NCBI GenBank assembly: GCA_000611775.1
Contig: KK106983.1
Location: forward strand, 5,461,818 to 5,525,817
Reading direction: 5' to 3'
Length of the DNA stretch: 64,000 nucleotides
Source: Umbilicaria muhlenbergii
Taxonomy: Eukaryota; Ascomycota; Lecanoromycetes; Umbilicariales; Umbilicariaceae
Shown piece after piece: positions 54,131 through 64,000 of this stretch. The notes under the pieces were generated by a model that worked only from the letters and a program-made list of their open reading frames with translations, had not been told where the DNA came from and made no database searches. A program made the translations under genes and the position numbers. Each line of letters opens with the position of its first letter. Position 1 is the first letter of the stretch.

Positions 54131-55615
54131 ATGAAAAGAACTGCTTGTCCCGCCTCCAACTTAGCGCACGAGCACCCGATCTTGCGGCAAACACCAGTGT
54201 CCCTAGCAGTTCCAATATCCCCACCACTTAGGCCATTGACAAAGTTGCCCCGAACCTCGTCATATCCCGGAGGACCCCGTACTCAGAATGCTGCAGAAGC
54301 TGCAAACTCACAAAGGGTTCCAAGCCTTGCAGCGATAGAAGCTGGAGAAGCCAAGATCAAAGACCACCTTAAATTCTTTTCGGAGCATTTTGCTAGGGTT
54401 ACTAGGTCGTCTGCGCCAGGCCCACGTCTTTCCAATGCCGATTTCGTGGATGTTTACCATCGCAACCAGCATAACCATGGCCACCACTTCGTTATTCATC
54501 AACACGATCACCCAGTGGCCGGTGTACACTATGACCTGCGGTTGCAGATATCGAAGTCTAGCTCCATCAGCTTTGCTATTATGTACGGTCTACCAGGAAA
54601 CCCTAATTCGATGAGGTTGAGTAGGAATGCAACGGAGACGAGGGTGCATAATCTTTGGGTATGGAATTTATCGTTCTATGCTGCCTATTGATGGTAGATT
54701 GCCTGCGGTATTCTGCAATATCAAACATGATTCCGATCTGTCTGAGACCTCCATGCTGTCCTTACGCATTCTCTACTCGTTCGTGGCCGTTGTATGTGGG
54801 GTGTTTTCTGACCCTTAGAGCAGAACCATCTTATTGAAAGTGCATCCCTCCAGACAGGTAGTCTCTTGATATGGGATACCGGAGAATATTCTGTCCTCCC
54901 ACACCGGCCGCCCAGAAAGGAAACCGACGACGAGCTATCCAGCGAGTCGGAGGACAACGATAAGAACGACCGGACAAGCCTCTCAGAAAGTGCGAAACTT
55001 CATCAAGCCTTTCAAGACGTGCGTGCATGGCCCCCTCTGGATTGATATGGCTGGAGCTAATCCGTTCTACAGCGTAGGATCCGCCTCCGACTCCACGGAA
55101 CACGTCTCCCACCCAACTACACCGTCACCCTCCGCCTCCAGGACATTAAGAACCGCCACGAGCAGCCAAAGAAGCCCACGAGAAAGCGCCGGCGAAAAGA
55201 TGACAGCACGTCACGGGGTAGAAAAGGAACTCCGCCATCCTCTGATCTCGAAGAGGAGCCCCTATTCATGGTAAATGACACGGCGACCCCAGGCGCCGGC
55301 ACCCCACCCATCTCCGAAGCGTCTGAACGCGAGGTTCAGGAACTCGAGGACGAAGAAGTACGACTTACCAACGCCTACCCCGGCGCCAGCAACACGATCA
55401 ACTCGATCCATCAGCGACAGTGGTACATCATACTCGATCGCTCCTCCTCTGGCTTCATGCTGAGGCGAGATAAGGAATCAGGGAGAAAGATCTGGGTCAG
55501 GAAGAAAAGGGAAGGTGAGGAGTTGTTGGGATTTGAGCCTTTTTCTGTTAGAGGTAGGGATGTGGAGAGGAGTGTTGTAACGGGAAGGACGGCGGACGAG
55601 GTTATGGCGGATTAG
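54131..55615 (+). CDS. Stand-alone DNA ligase D-type 3'-phosphoesterase domain protein
   Basis: Homologous to the phosphoesterase module of bacterial LigD, which trims 3' ends before end joining. Exons 54131-54658, 54824-55018 and 55073-55615; introns 54659-54823 (165 bp) and 55019-55072; about 421 aa. Core: FVIHQHDHPVAGVHYDLRLQ carries the His/Asp/His pattern of metal-binding residues, then ISFAIMYGLPGNPNS, ETRVHNLWNHLIE and TGSLLIWDTGEYSVLP. An internal insertion of charged residues (ETDDELSSESEDNDKNDR) and basic KPTRKRRRKDD splits the fold. Then RIRLRLHGTRLPPNYTVTLR completes the beta barrel. The C-terminus RQWYIILDRSSSGF looks conserved. There is no polymerase or ligase domain in the protein or next to it. 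Confidence 0.85.
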
Positions 55616-56343
55616 GGCGTGAGGGGCTTTGTGGGAAGGAAAGGGTGGAGGGCTGTGCTGGAGTGAGGGACGGGGTTTGGTTTTCAAACCGAGTGTAACT
55701 GTGGGAGGGTCTTCTAAGGTTTGGACATGTAACCATTGGATGAGCATTCATCTGAGCTTAACCAATTCGAGGTTTTCTTGGAGTGTCATCGGACGTCGTG
55801 GGAAGATTTGGAATGTTTTTGACAACACATGCATGTCCGGAACCAGTATCTTGGGATTTCGTCCGCTTTGGGGTTTTTGCGGATTGTCGTTGGACGTCGT
55901 TGAATAATTTGGAATGTGCCCCCTGCTGATTTGGAATGCCTGATGACCGAGTTGGATGATTTGTGGGTTTTACGCGTCCCAACCAGCTTTGAAGGACGAC
56001 ATTCGTACGAGTACAGGTATCTCTTGCTCTTGCGCAGGAATCGATAGTTAATGCCACGCCGTGACAGGGCGAGTGGGTTGGAATGCTGAAGTTGTGCTCG
56101 TCCTAAGCATTCAAGTCAATTCAATGGAGCGCAGGAGGGTAATAGGGCCGAGGAGATATTAGTCATCCACAGGGCTGACACTTCCGAAACGCGCTCACGT
56201 AAAACGAGCGCGTCCGAGCACGTCTCCCAAAGCGTCCCCGAGTCTTCGACCCTCTTGCGTGATAGAGATCCACCAGCATTGGAGTTTTGTTCTTTGACCT
56301 TGAACCATTGAACTATATGCGGTAATCAGTGACAATCTAAGAC
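55616..56343. other. Intergenic region between the phosphoesterase gene and MSH6
   Basis: It contains a direct repeat: TCGGACGTCGTGGGAAGATT (about 55789) and TTGGACGTCGTTGAATAATT (about 55889), each followed by TGGAATGT, with a weaker third version near 55940. No gene seen. Confidence 0.45.
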
Positions 56344-59300
56344 ATGGCAAGTTCCTCCAAAATCTCCGACTCCTCTCCAGCGGCGCCTCCCCCAGCCCTA
56401 ACGAAGTCAACGTCGGGCTCTCAGTCCAGCAAGAACCAGAAATCAATCCTAGGATTCTTTCAGAAGAAAGCCGCAGATCCTTCCCAGACTCTGAGCCATG
56501 GCGCTTCAAAGCCCAATGGATTATCAGCGCAGTCCAAAGACGTTACGAAGAGGACATTGGCGAAGAGACCGATCAGGGGTTCTAGCCAGAGCTTGACACC
56601 TGCACCGAGCAGTGACGCTCTAGAAGAGCTTGATATGCAGGATGAAGAGCCACACAAGAAAGGGAATCAGGATGAGGAGAATGGCTTACCATCCCCGATC
56701 ACACCTGTGCCAGGTTTGGGTGGCGACGGTTCTCAGGACATTGAGCCATCTAGCTCATTAACCTTTAGTAGCCCATCACGCAAGGTCAGTGTCTTTGCAT
56801 GTAAGCATCTCAATTAGCGCGGAGCTGGCTCTCACACTGTCAATAGGCAAAGAAGATCATAAATTACGCCGAGTCGGATGATGACGACCTAGAGAATGGA
56901 GGGTTCTACAAGCCTACAAAAACGACCAAGACGCGAGGCAGGGTTTTAAAGAGAAGAAAGACAAGCGACATCGCGGATGAAGAGGACTTCGTTCACGACG
57001 ACGTTGAAGAAGCTGAAGAGGTGGATGAAGGTATGTTCATATTTCTCATACCAATCGGATCTTCTCCATGCTCTTCTACGCCCATGTTCCCTTGCTAATC
57101 ATCTTTCGAATCTGTAGAAGACTTTATCGTACCTGACGATTCAGCCGACGAGATACCATCCTCGAGGAAAAGAAAGCGACCTTCTGCAACTCAATCACGC
57201 CAAAGCTTGTCTATCGCGCCACCTCCACCTCCACCTCCAGCAGAGGTTGATGATGACATCGTGATACCAACAGCTTCCACTGCTCAGCAGTGGACATACA
57301 ATCCGGAAAACACGCAGCCACTACAGCCTCGCCCTGCTAATGCGGCTCCTAGGAAACCAGATCCTGCAGCGAAGAAGTGGAAGGAGAAAGCGCATACCAC
57401 TGAGCCCGAGCAGCGGTACCCCTGGCTAGCATCAATTACCGACGCAGATCGAAATCCGCCAGGGCACCCGGAGTACGACCCGAGAACTGTTTACATACCG
57501 CCACTTGCTTGGTCGAAGTTCTCACCTTTTGAGAAGCAATATTGGGAGATCAAGCAGAAGTTCTGGGACACCATCGTTTTCTTCAAGAAGGGCAAGTTCT
57601 ACGAGCTGTATGAGAACGATGCCACCATCGGTCACCAGCTCTTTGACCTTAAGCTTACTGATCGCGTCAATATGCGTATGGTCGGGGTGCCTGAAATGAG
57701 CTTGAGTCATTGGGCAAACCAATTCGTTGCCAAGGGCTATAAGATTGCTCGTGTTGATCAGATGGAATCTGCGTTGAGCAAGGAGATGCGTGAGCGTGAT
57801 GGCAAAACCCCGGGCAAACCTGTGAAGGAGGAAAAAGTTATACGTCGAGAGCTTGCTTGTGTGCTCACTGCTGGCACACTGGTCGACGGCGGCATGCTTC
57901 AAGATGACATGTCAACGTTCTGTGTCTCTATCAAAGAGTCTACAATCGATGACTTGCCTGCGTTTGGCATCGCTTTTGTAGATACAGCTACCGGCCAATT
58001 CTTCTTGACGGAGTTCGTTGATGACGTCGACTTGACAAAGTTTGAGACCTTCGTTGCGCAGACAAGACCGCAGGAACTACTCCTTGAGAAATCGTGTATG
58101 TCTGTCAAGGCGATGAGGATCCTGAAGAATAACACTGGACCTACCACAATCTGGAACCACCTTAAGCCTGGAAAGGAGTTCTGGGCAGCCGACATTACCT
58201 GCCGCGAAATCGATGCCAGTGGTTACTTTGTATCTGAAGACCGGGACAACATCGAGGTTTGGCCTCAAGTACTGCGTGAAGCCAGAGACAAGGAGCTTCT
58301 CATGTCTGCCTTTGGCGCATTGGTTCAATATCTCCGGACTCTCAAGATTGAACGTGATCTTCTCACCCTGGGTAACTTTACTTGGTACGATCCTATCAGA
58401 AAGGCAAGCAGTCTCGTGTTGGATGGTCAGACCTTGATTAATCTCGAGGTCTTCGCCAACTCCTATGACGGTGGTGTAGATGGCACACTTTTCAGTCTAC
58501 TCAATCGTTGCATCACTCCCTTCGGCAAACGCATGTTCAAGCAGTGGGTCTGCCATCCACTAATAGATGCGAACAAGATCAACGCCCGGTTAGATGCTGT
58601 TGATTCGCTCAATGCTGACAGCGCTGTTCGAGATCGCTTCACCTCTCAGCTCACGAAGCTTCCGGATCTGGAAAGGTTGATCTCTCGAATCCACGCCGGC
58701 AGTTGTAAAGCACAGGACTTTGTTCGAGTGTTGGAAGGCTTTGAGCAGATCGACTACACCATGAGCCTCGTGAAAGCAGTTGGCTCGGGTGATGGGGTTA
58801 TAGGACAATTGATTTCAGCCATGCCTGATCTAGAGGGCTGTCTCAAGCATTGGAAGACGGCATTTGACCGCTCCAAGGCCAAGGAAGACGGTCTGCTTGT
58901 GCCAGAAAGGGGCGTGGAAGAGGACTTTGATGCGAGCCAAGACCACATTGAGCAGGTTATGGCTGACCTTGAGAGCTTGTTGAAGAAGACACGGCGGGAT
59001 CTTGGATCAAATGCCATCGTCTACAGGGACAATGGTAAGGAGATCTACCAGCTGGAAGTACCTATCAAAGTAAAGGGAGTACCAAAGAGTTGGGACCAGA
59101 TGTCCGCAACGGTCAAGGTCAAGCGCTATTATAGCCCTGAGCTTCGGAGCCTTGTAAGGCAGCTACAGGAAGCGCAAGAAACTCATGGCCAGATCGTCAA
59201 GCAGGTTGCGGGGCGTTTCTTCGCACGTTTCGACGAGGAGTATACCATTTGGCTAGCAGCTGTTAGGATCATTGCTCAGCTTGACTGCCTCATCAGCTTG

Positions 59301-60256
59301 GCCAAAGCGTCCTCAGCTTTAGGCGAACCCAGCTGCAGACCCGAATTTGCCGAAGACGAGAGAAGCGTTGTCGAGTTCGACGACCTTCGCCACCCATGCA
59401 TGCTCCCCAACGTCACGGACTTCATCCCCAACGACGTCAAACTCGGCGGCGACACTGCCAACATCAACCTCCTCACCGGCGCCAACGCCGCCGGCAAATC
59501 CACAATCCTAAGAATGGTAAGATCTTGCTCTCCCCCATCTCCCCACCCGTCCCAATAAAACTAACAGCGATCCAGACCTGCATCGCGGTCATCATGGCCC
59601 AAATCGGCTGCCACATCCCCGCCCGCTCCGCCCGCCTCACCCCCGTCGACCGCATCATGTCCCGCCTCGGCGCCAACGACAACATCTTCGCCGCCCAATC
59701 CACCTTCTTCGTCGAGCTCTCCGAAACCAAGAAAATCCTTGCCGAAGCCACTCCCCGCTCCCTCGTCATCCTTGACGAACTCGGCCGCGGCACTAGTTCC
59801 TACGATGGCGTCGCCGTCGCTCAGGCGGTGCTCCATCATATCGCCACGCATATCGGCTGTGTCGGGTTTTTCGCGACGCACTACCACAGCCTGGCGACGG
59901 AGTTTGAAGCGCACCCGGAGATCCGGGCGAAGCGGATGCGGATCCATGTCGACGAGGCGGAGCGGGTGGTGACGTTTCTGTATAAATTGGAAGACGGGGT
60001 CGCGGAGGGGAGTTTCGGGATGCATTGCGCGGCGATGTGCGGGATCCCCAGGAAGGTGGTTGAGAGGGCAGAGGTGGCGGCGAGGGAATGGGAGCATACG
60101 AGTCGGTTGAAGGAGAGTTTGGAGGCGGCGAGGGGGACGTGCTATTTGCCGCTCGGGGTGCTGAGTGATGTTGCGTGGATCTTGAGGGAGGGGCCGGAGG
60201 AGGGGGTGGGGGAGAGGGGGTTGGAGGTTCTGAGGAGGGCGGTGGAGGGGCTTTGA
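56344..60256 (+). CDS. MSH6: DNA mismatch repair protein MSH6
   Basis: Partner of MSH2 in MutS-alpha, recognising base mismatches and small loops. Exons 56344-56784, 56847-57030, 57118-59516 and 59576-60256; introns 56785-56846, 57031-57117 and 59517-59575; about 1234 aa. The N-terminal PIP box is QKSILGFF (residues 32-39). A disordered acidic linker carries a seven-Pro run. The mismatch-binding motif KFYELYENDA (Phe-Tyr-Glu, about 368) identifies MSH6 rather than MSH2/3. The ATPase has Walker A TGANAAGKST (about 996) and Walker B LVILDELGRGTSSYDG (about 1069). FFATHYHSLATE follows. The final intron lies just after Walker A. Codons become much more GC-rich in the last 700 bp, with no sign of transfer. 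Confidence 0.95.
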
Positions 60257-60866
60257 GCGTGGGCAATGAGGGTGCTGTGGTGCTTTGGTTTGCGGGTTTC
60301 TTTGGCGCACACCTCACCGCTGGCAGCTGTTTCGGGCTTCTGCTATCGAGTATAACCTTTTCGCATGGTGATCTGATACACTTTCACTGCGGTTCTCTCT
60401 CCTTTCCTTCAAAGTAAAAGCTTGAGTGTTCTGCATTCCTGGCCACAGATACAAAGGAGCTAGCATAGCAATCGCATCTTAATAACCACCCTGATTTCCA
60501 ACTGATTTGTTGAAAAGGCATATCCAGAGTCGACCCTATCCATCCGATACCATAGAGAGCGAGTAAGCGAAAATCTTGAAACCGACTATGTGAGCTCTCC
60601 CACGTATCCCATGATACCGTAGAGAGTGAGCAAGAGCGAGAGACACGCCAGAGGACGAGCATGACCAGAAGCGCAACGCTGAAGTGAAGAAAATGGTCAT
60701 AGACAACGCGATGAGATGATCCTCCAGCTGAGACTCAGCATAGGCCAAGAGACTTTCACGATACTCTTAGCAACACTGAGCTGTGTTCGCCAGTCAGCTC
60801 GGAAGATTTCGTATACCCAAGTATGAGGTGTTGGCGCTTACCTCTCTGTCCCAAGTTCGCGCTTGC
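60257..60866. other. Intergenic region between convergent MSH6 and the next gene
   Basis: A 3'-to-3' spacer of 610 bp. No feature recognised; a minus-strand frame of 92 codons is not supported. Confidence 0.4.
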
Positions 60867-61993
60867 CTAGGCCTCCTCAGCGTTGACTGGGTCGGCTTCC
60901 TCATTGTCGGCTTCCTTGGCCTTCTCGGCGTCGACCAGGTCGGCCTTCTCATACATGGAGGTATCGAACAACATCTCATCCTTCTCGCTCTGGGTCATCC
61001 CATGATGCTCCTCCCTATTTGCACTCCCCTCGCCCTTGACATCAGCATCGTTGCCATTTTCCTGAAGTATCTCGTCATCGCTGACAGCTTCTTCGTACGC
61101 GGCGTGGCCGATGCTATTCGCTTGTGCATTCAAGAGGCGCGTGACAAGGTTGTCAGTCTCTTTCTCCTTCTGCTCAGCCTCGGCTTCGGCGGCAGCGGCT
61201 GCTGCTTCGGCGGCTTCGTCGGCGGCCTTTTGGGCGGCTTTCTGGGCGGCGCTCATACGCTTCTTGGGGGTGATGATGTTGCCGTTCTCGTCGTACTTTG
61301 GCTTGGAGGGACCACGACCACGCTTCTTAGTTGGAGTCACTGTGGCGCTGGGGGTCGGTACGGCAGAATCTTCATTGTCGGCGTCGCCAGCGGCGTTGGT
61401 ATCAGTGGTCTCTTCAGCTTTGTCCATAGTTTCCTCAGCTTTGACGGCGGACTTGGGGGTTTTTGCCTTGGTTTTCTTGGGCGTGGGAGTTGCGGGATCG
61501 GTGGCATTGCCGTTGGTCATTCCCTTCTTGGGAGTTGCGTTTGGAGTGGCAGTCTCATTGGTGGAACCAGAAGAACCAACCAAGTTTGTCAGCTTCTTCT
61601 TAAGGGAAGAGTATTGAGCGGCGGCGGTTGCCGCATTTTTGAAATTGGCGACTTCGGCGAACTTCTCGTAGTCGACCTGGAGTGAGCGTTAGCATCCGTT
61701 CGATTTGTGGTGAGTTGAGGTGCGACGGGTGCCATGGAGTTTGAGGCCTTGGTCCAGTTCAATGAACGAAATGATGGGCTGTGAGAAATCGCAGCGTGCA
61801 ACTGCAACTTCTGCCATTCATGGTGACGAGACAGGAGAACGTGAGTGAGTGAGCAAGCAGTAGAGAGGCAGATCTCCAAGAGTACAATGCATAGAGGATG
61901 TTGAGCTTATTGTGTGCAACTCACCTTAGGGGTCTCCTTGAAGCACTGGAAGGCCATGACAATAAGCTCAGTGTCGCGAACAGTGAGAGACAT
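60867..61993 (-). CDS. Small nuclear-type protein with an N-terminal helical domain and a low-complexity tail
   Basis: Exons 61925-61993 and 60867-61676; intron 61677-61924 (248 bp, GTGAGT...CTCCAG); about 292 aa. The N-terminal 50 residues (MSLTVRDTELIVMAFQCFKE, then VDYEKFAEVANFKNAATAAA, SSLKKKL) look like the short helical domain found at the start of many small fungal nuclear proteins, sometimes named Myb-like. The remainder is low complexity: Thr-Pro-Lys repeats (TPTPKKTKAKTPKS), a KKRGRGPSKPKYDENGN block that resembles an AT-hook, an Ala/Glu coiled stretch, and an acidic end. A nuclear, chromatin-associated role is inferred from composition only. The first splice is needed because exon 1 holds the only suitable ATG. 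Confidence 0.75.
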
Positions 61994-62758
61994 TGTAGCG
62001 GTAATGTGCCGTTGTAGCTGACTTGCTTGAGATCTAGAGAGATGTTTGGAAGTATTGCTTGGCGTATGGGTACGAGTGGTAATGTAGAGGAGCGAAGTGA
62101 GAAGTGAAGAGTGAGAAGTGAGAAGTGAGACGTGAGAAGTGGACGGTGAGGTTTCGATGTTCTGGACAAAACTCGAAGAACCATGGAGCGTGGAGCACCA
62201 CACTAGTTCACGCCTTAGGGTTCGACACTGACAACCGTGTATTGTCAAGCGCAAGACCAAAGTATCGTAAATTCCAAACGAAGCTCAGAGATGTTTCTTG
62301 CCAACGGAGTCAACCTTTCAACGGCGCTTTCTGGACGGGTCGAATGAAGTCACGCTATTTGAGATGTAACTCTCCATAGTAGCCTAGCTGAGCTTGCAGT
62401 ACAGCTCTCTCGATACGATCGCCCAACATAACACCACTCCGAGAGCGATATACTTCCTCACATTCTGTAGCCTTCTCTTGGTCTCGCCAAGGATTATTCT
62501 TGTGAACAGTTCCCATCGCCGAACTTCTCGAGTCAAGCAGCCAAGGTGGTTGTCAATGATCTCTCGCTCTCCCGGAAATACCGTCTGCATACCTATCATC
62601 TTCACTAAGTTTCCGGCCTACCAGGCCATTCATTCTTTAGGCTTTCTGAAAACATAGCGATCTCAAAGCCTCTCGTGTGCATGTCAAATCTCAGAGGTCG
62701 AGGTTTTCCTCTTTCCTCTTTCCGCAGATTGCGAAATCCTTAACTGAAAGAAGGAATA
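61994..62758. other. Intergenic region with a purine-rich minisatellite
   Basis: At 62094-62142 the sequence GAGAAGTGAGAAGTGAGACG and variants repeat 7-8 bp units about six times, within the likely promoter or leader of the gene starting at 61993. The rest shows nothing recognisable. Confidence 0.5.
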
Positions 62759-63588
62759 TCAGGGACCCTTGACAATCTCAAGGACCCTTTGTAACAAAGA
62801 CGGCTCTCTACTCTTACCGTCGTCATTGCCAATATAAAACAGTTCCTGCGGCTTGCCCCTCCACCAAGGTCTCTTAGTTTCAGTCCCTAAACTTTGGGGT
62901 CTTCTAGCCAGGTTGGCAACACCCAACCTCGCACTCGTGGTCCGGAGATCCGATAATTTCATCCTGGATACTCGTGGTCGCCCAAAGGATCGTATGGTGG
63001 TGAGATCGATCTCAGTACTAGAAGGAATATTCCGCGCCCATCTGAACAACTGCTCACGAGATTGACGGGCAAAGACTGGTAGCCGAAGGTGGACGTAGCT
63101 CACAAATGGAGTTGTTGTATACGCTACAAACACCATGGGAACAGCCCCTCCAACAATGGCTACACCACATTGTTACAACGCTTCCACTCGCGATTACTGA
63201 GAGAACAGGACTGACCTAGTGCGGCCGCCCATATGGGTTTGTCTGGGGTATAGTAAAACGAAGGAGCAAGAACTAAGCATGAGAAGGAGAAGAGGAAGAT
63301 GGTCGTGAGCTTCAGGCAGCCAATGAACACGGTTTTCCCAGTACCTGCGTGGTAGATCAGAAGACGCTCAGGATATCCTGATATCTGTGATAAGCCGCCT
63401 TGTCCTAACAGTTTCTAACAGGGGAACATACCTGATCTAGTGGGCCTCTGTAGCTCTGACGCGGCACGGCGAGAGACTTTGGACAGCAAAGAGCTTCTTA
63501 AACCTCTATGAACGAGGTCAACGCGTTGGAGAGATGTACAGACTGCAGAAGACTGTCTAGGTAGTGATTTGCCGATAAATCGCAGCAT
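62759..63588 (-). CDS. TMEM70-like mitochondrial membrane protein
   Basis: Exons 63432-63588, 63216-63344 and 62759-63159; introns 63345-63431 and 63160-63215; about 228 aa. It starts MLRFIGKSLPRQSSAVC, Arg/Ser-rich without acids for the first 20 residues, as in mitochondrial presequences. Two hydrophobic stretches follow: LTTIFLFSFSCLVLAPSFYY and AAALAIVGGAVPMVFVAYTT, separated by a Pro-Asp-Lys-Pro turn, the two-helix hairpin of TMEM70-like proteins. Then FVSYVHLRLPVFARQSREQL and a C-terminal part ending DDGKSREPSLLQRVLEI. Similar fungal proteins share PMVFVxYTTxPFVxYVHLxLP. A role in assembly of an inner-membrane complex is inferred from the family only. Confidence 0.78.
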
Positions 63589-64000
63589 GATGATTGCTTC
63601 AAATAGTATGAAGCAGATCTTGATCTAGTGAATACATTGACTTTCGAAGAACAAGCTTATTGTTATTCCTTCCAATCACCCTGATTTGATGACATCCTAT
63701 AGTGAACCAAGCAAAGAGTTGAGTATTCCTGGTATCAAATTTGAGGGATGTTGAAGTCCAAGCATGAGGCTAGGAAAATCAAAGGCACAGGCGAAGCGAA
63801 TGATCGATAGCAAGGATTGATCAGGACATCTCTGTCACTTCCTTCCAATGCGCCTGCTGCAATTGTCCGCGACTCTACTGCAGCCGCGCTCCAACTCGGC
63901 CCTTGGGCCTTCTGCTACCCTTTGAGTGGAGCTGGACACTCTTTCTGGGGCTGCATCTGATCAGTTTACACCGGGATATGAGGCCATTCCGGTGATATCA
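63589..64000. other. Window end, no gene recognised
   Basis: Upstream region of the TMEM70-like gene. No coding frame, RNA or repeat recognised before the window edge. Confidence 0.4.

Noticed and set aside
59561-60310. 249-codon minus-strand frame opposite the last MSH6 exon
   Set aside because: GC-rich antisense shadow; MSH6 Walker B and the C-terminal ATPase are unmistakable on the plus strand.
1275-63588. Idea that KMT6, RAD2, CAC2, SPC105, MSH6 and the phosphoesterase form a genome-maintenance cluster
   Set aside because: Genes are on both strands, separated by unrelated genes with their own promoters; housekeeping genes of this kind are scattered in fungi, so chance is enough.

Overview
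The window is nuclear DNA of a filamentous ascomycete (Pezizomycotina). The evidence is dense protein genes with many 48-90 bp GT-AG introns, ACTAAC/CTGAC-like branch points, and orthologues of fungal core genes: an E(z)-type H3K27 methyltransferase, RAD2, a PPZ phosphatase, SPC105, PIL1, CAC2, a CYT-18-like mitochondrial TyrRS and MSH6. Class Dothideomycetes is only a guess from protein style. No rRNA, convincing tRNA, CRISPR or viral fossil was seen. One 66-base run of N lies at 39409-39474.

Layout. 1-1274: no gene found. 1275-5625: KMT6/EZH2-type methyltransferase (+). 6018-13338: a head-to-tail array of nine related small genes (+), each with a helical first part, a phase-0 intron at the same place, and a short last exon beginning with an IAELEKQLAAEK-like cassette. 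I do not recognise this family; it is the best candidate here for something undescribed. 13452-17363: RAD2 (-). 17782-18416: small secreted protein (-). 19327-21069: PPZ-type phosphatase (-). 22770-23126: NAA38/MAK31 (-). 23781-25409: DUF7587-like protein (+), followed by a 76-78 bp tandem repeat. 26281-26972: 40S protein uS17 (-), divergent from SPC105/KNL1 at 27274-32205 (+). 33923-39593: full-length ABCC transporter (+), with a 617 bp intron that carries a terminal-inverted-repeat element and an 87 bp tandem repeat. 40195-41822: eisosome PIL1 (-). 43072-45463: CAF-1 subunit CAC2 (-), with a probable GC-AG intron. 46646-47170: short F-box-like gene or remnant (+). 47533-49890: mitochondrial tyrosyl-tRNA synthetase (-). 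50303-53596: GH36 / raffinose-synthase-like enzyme (+). 54131-55615: stand-alone LigD-type 3'-phosphoesterase (+). 56344-60256: MSH6 (+). 60867-61993: small nuclear-type protein (-). 62759-63588: TMEM70-like mitochondrial membrane protein (-).

A short TIR element (MITE, about 180 bp) occurs at 12463-12640, 45932-46114 and 53879-54057, with a diverged relative at 37004-37212 inside the ABC transporter intron. Several genes serve genome maintenance and chromatin (KMT6, RAD2, CAC2, SPC105, MSH6, the phosphoesterase), but they are separate transcription units on both strands and I see no operon-like logic. All gene models here were spliced by eye; junctions were chosen to keep frame and family similarity and need RNA evidence.
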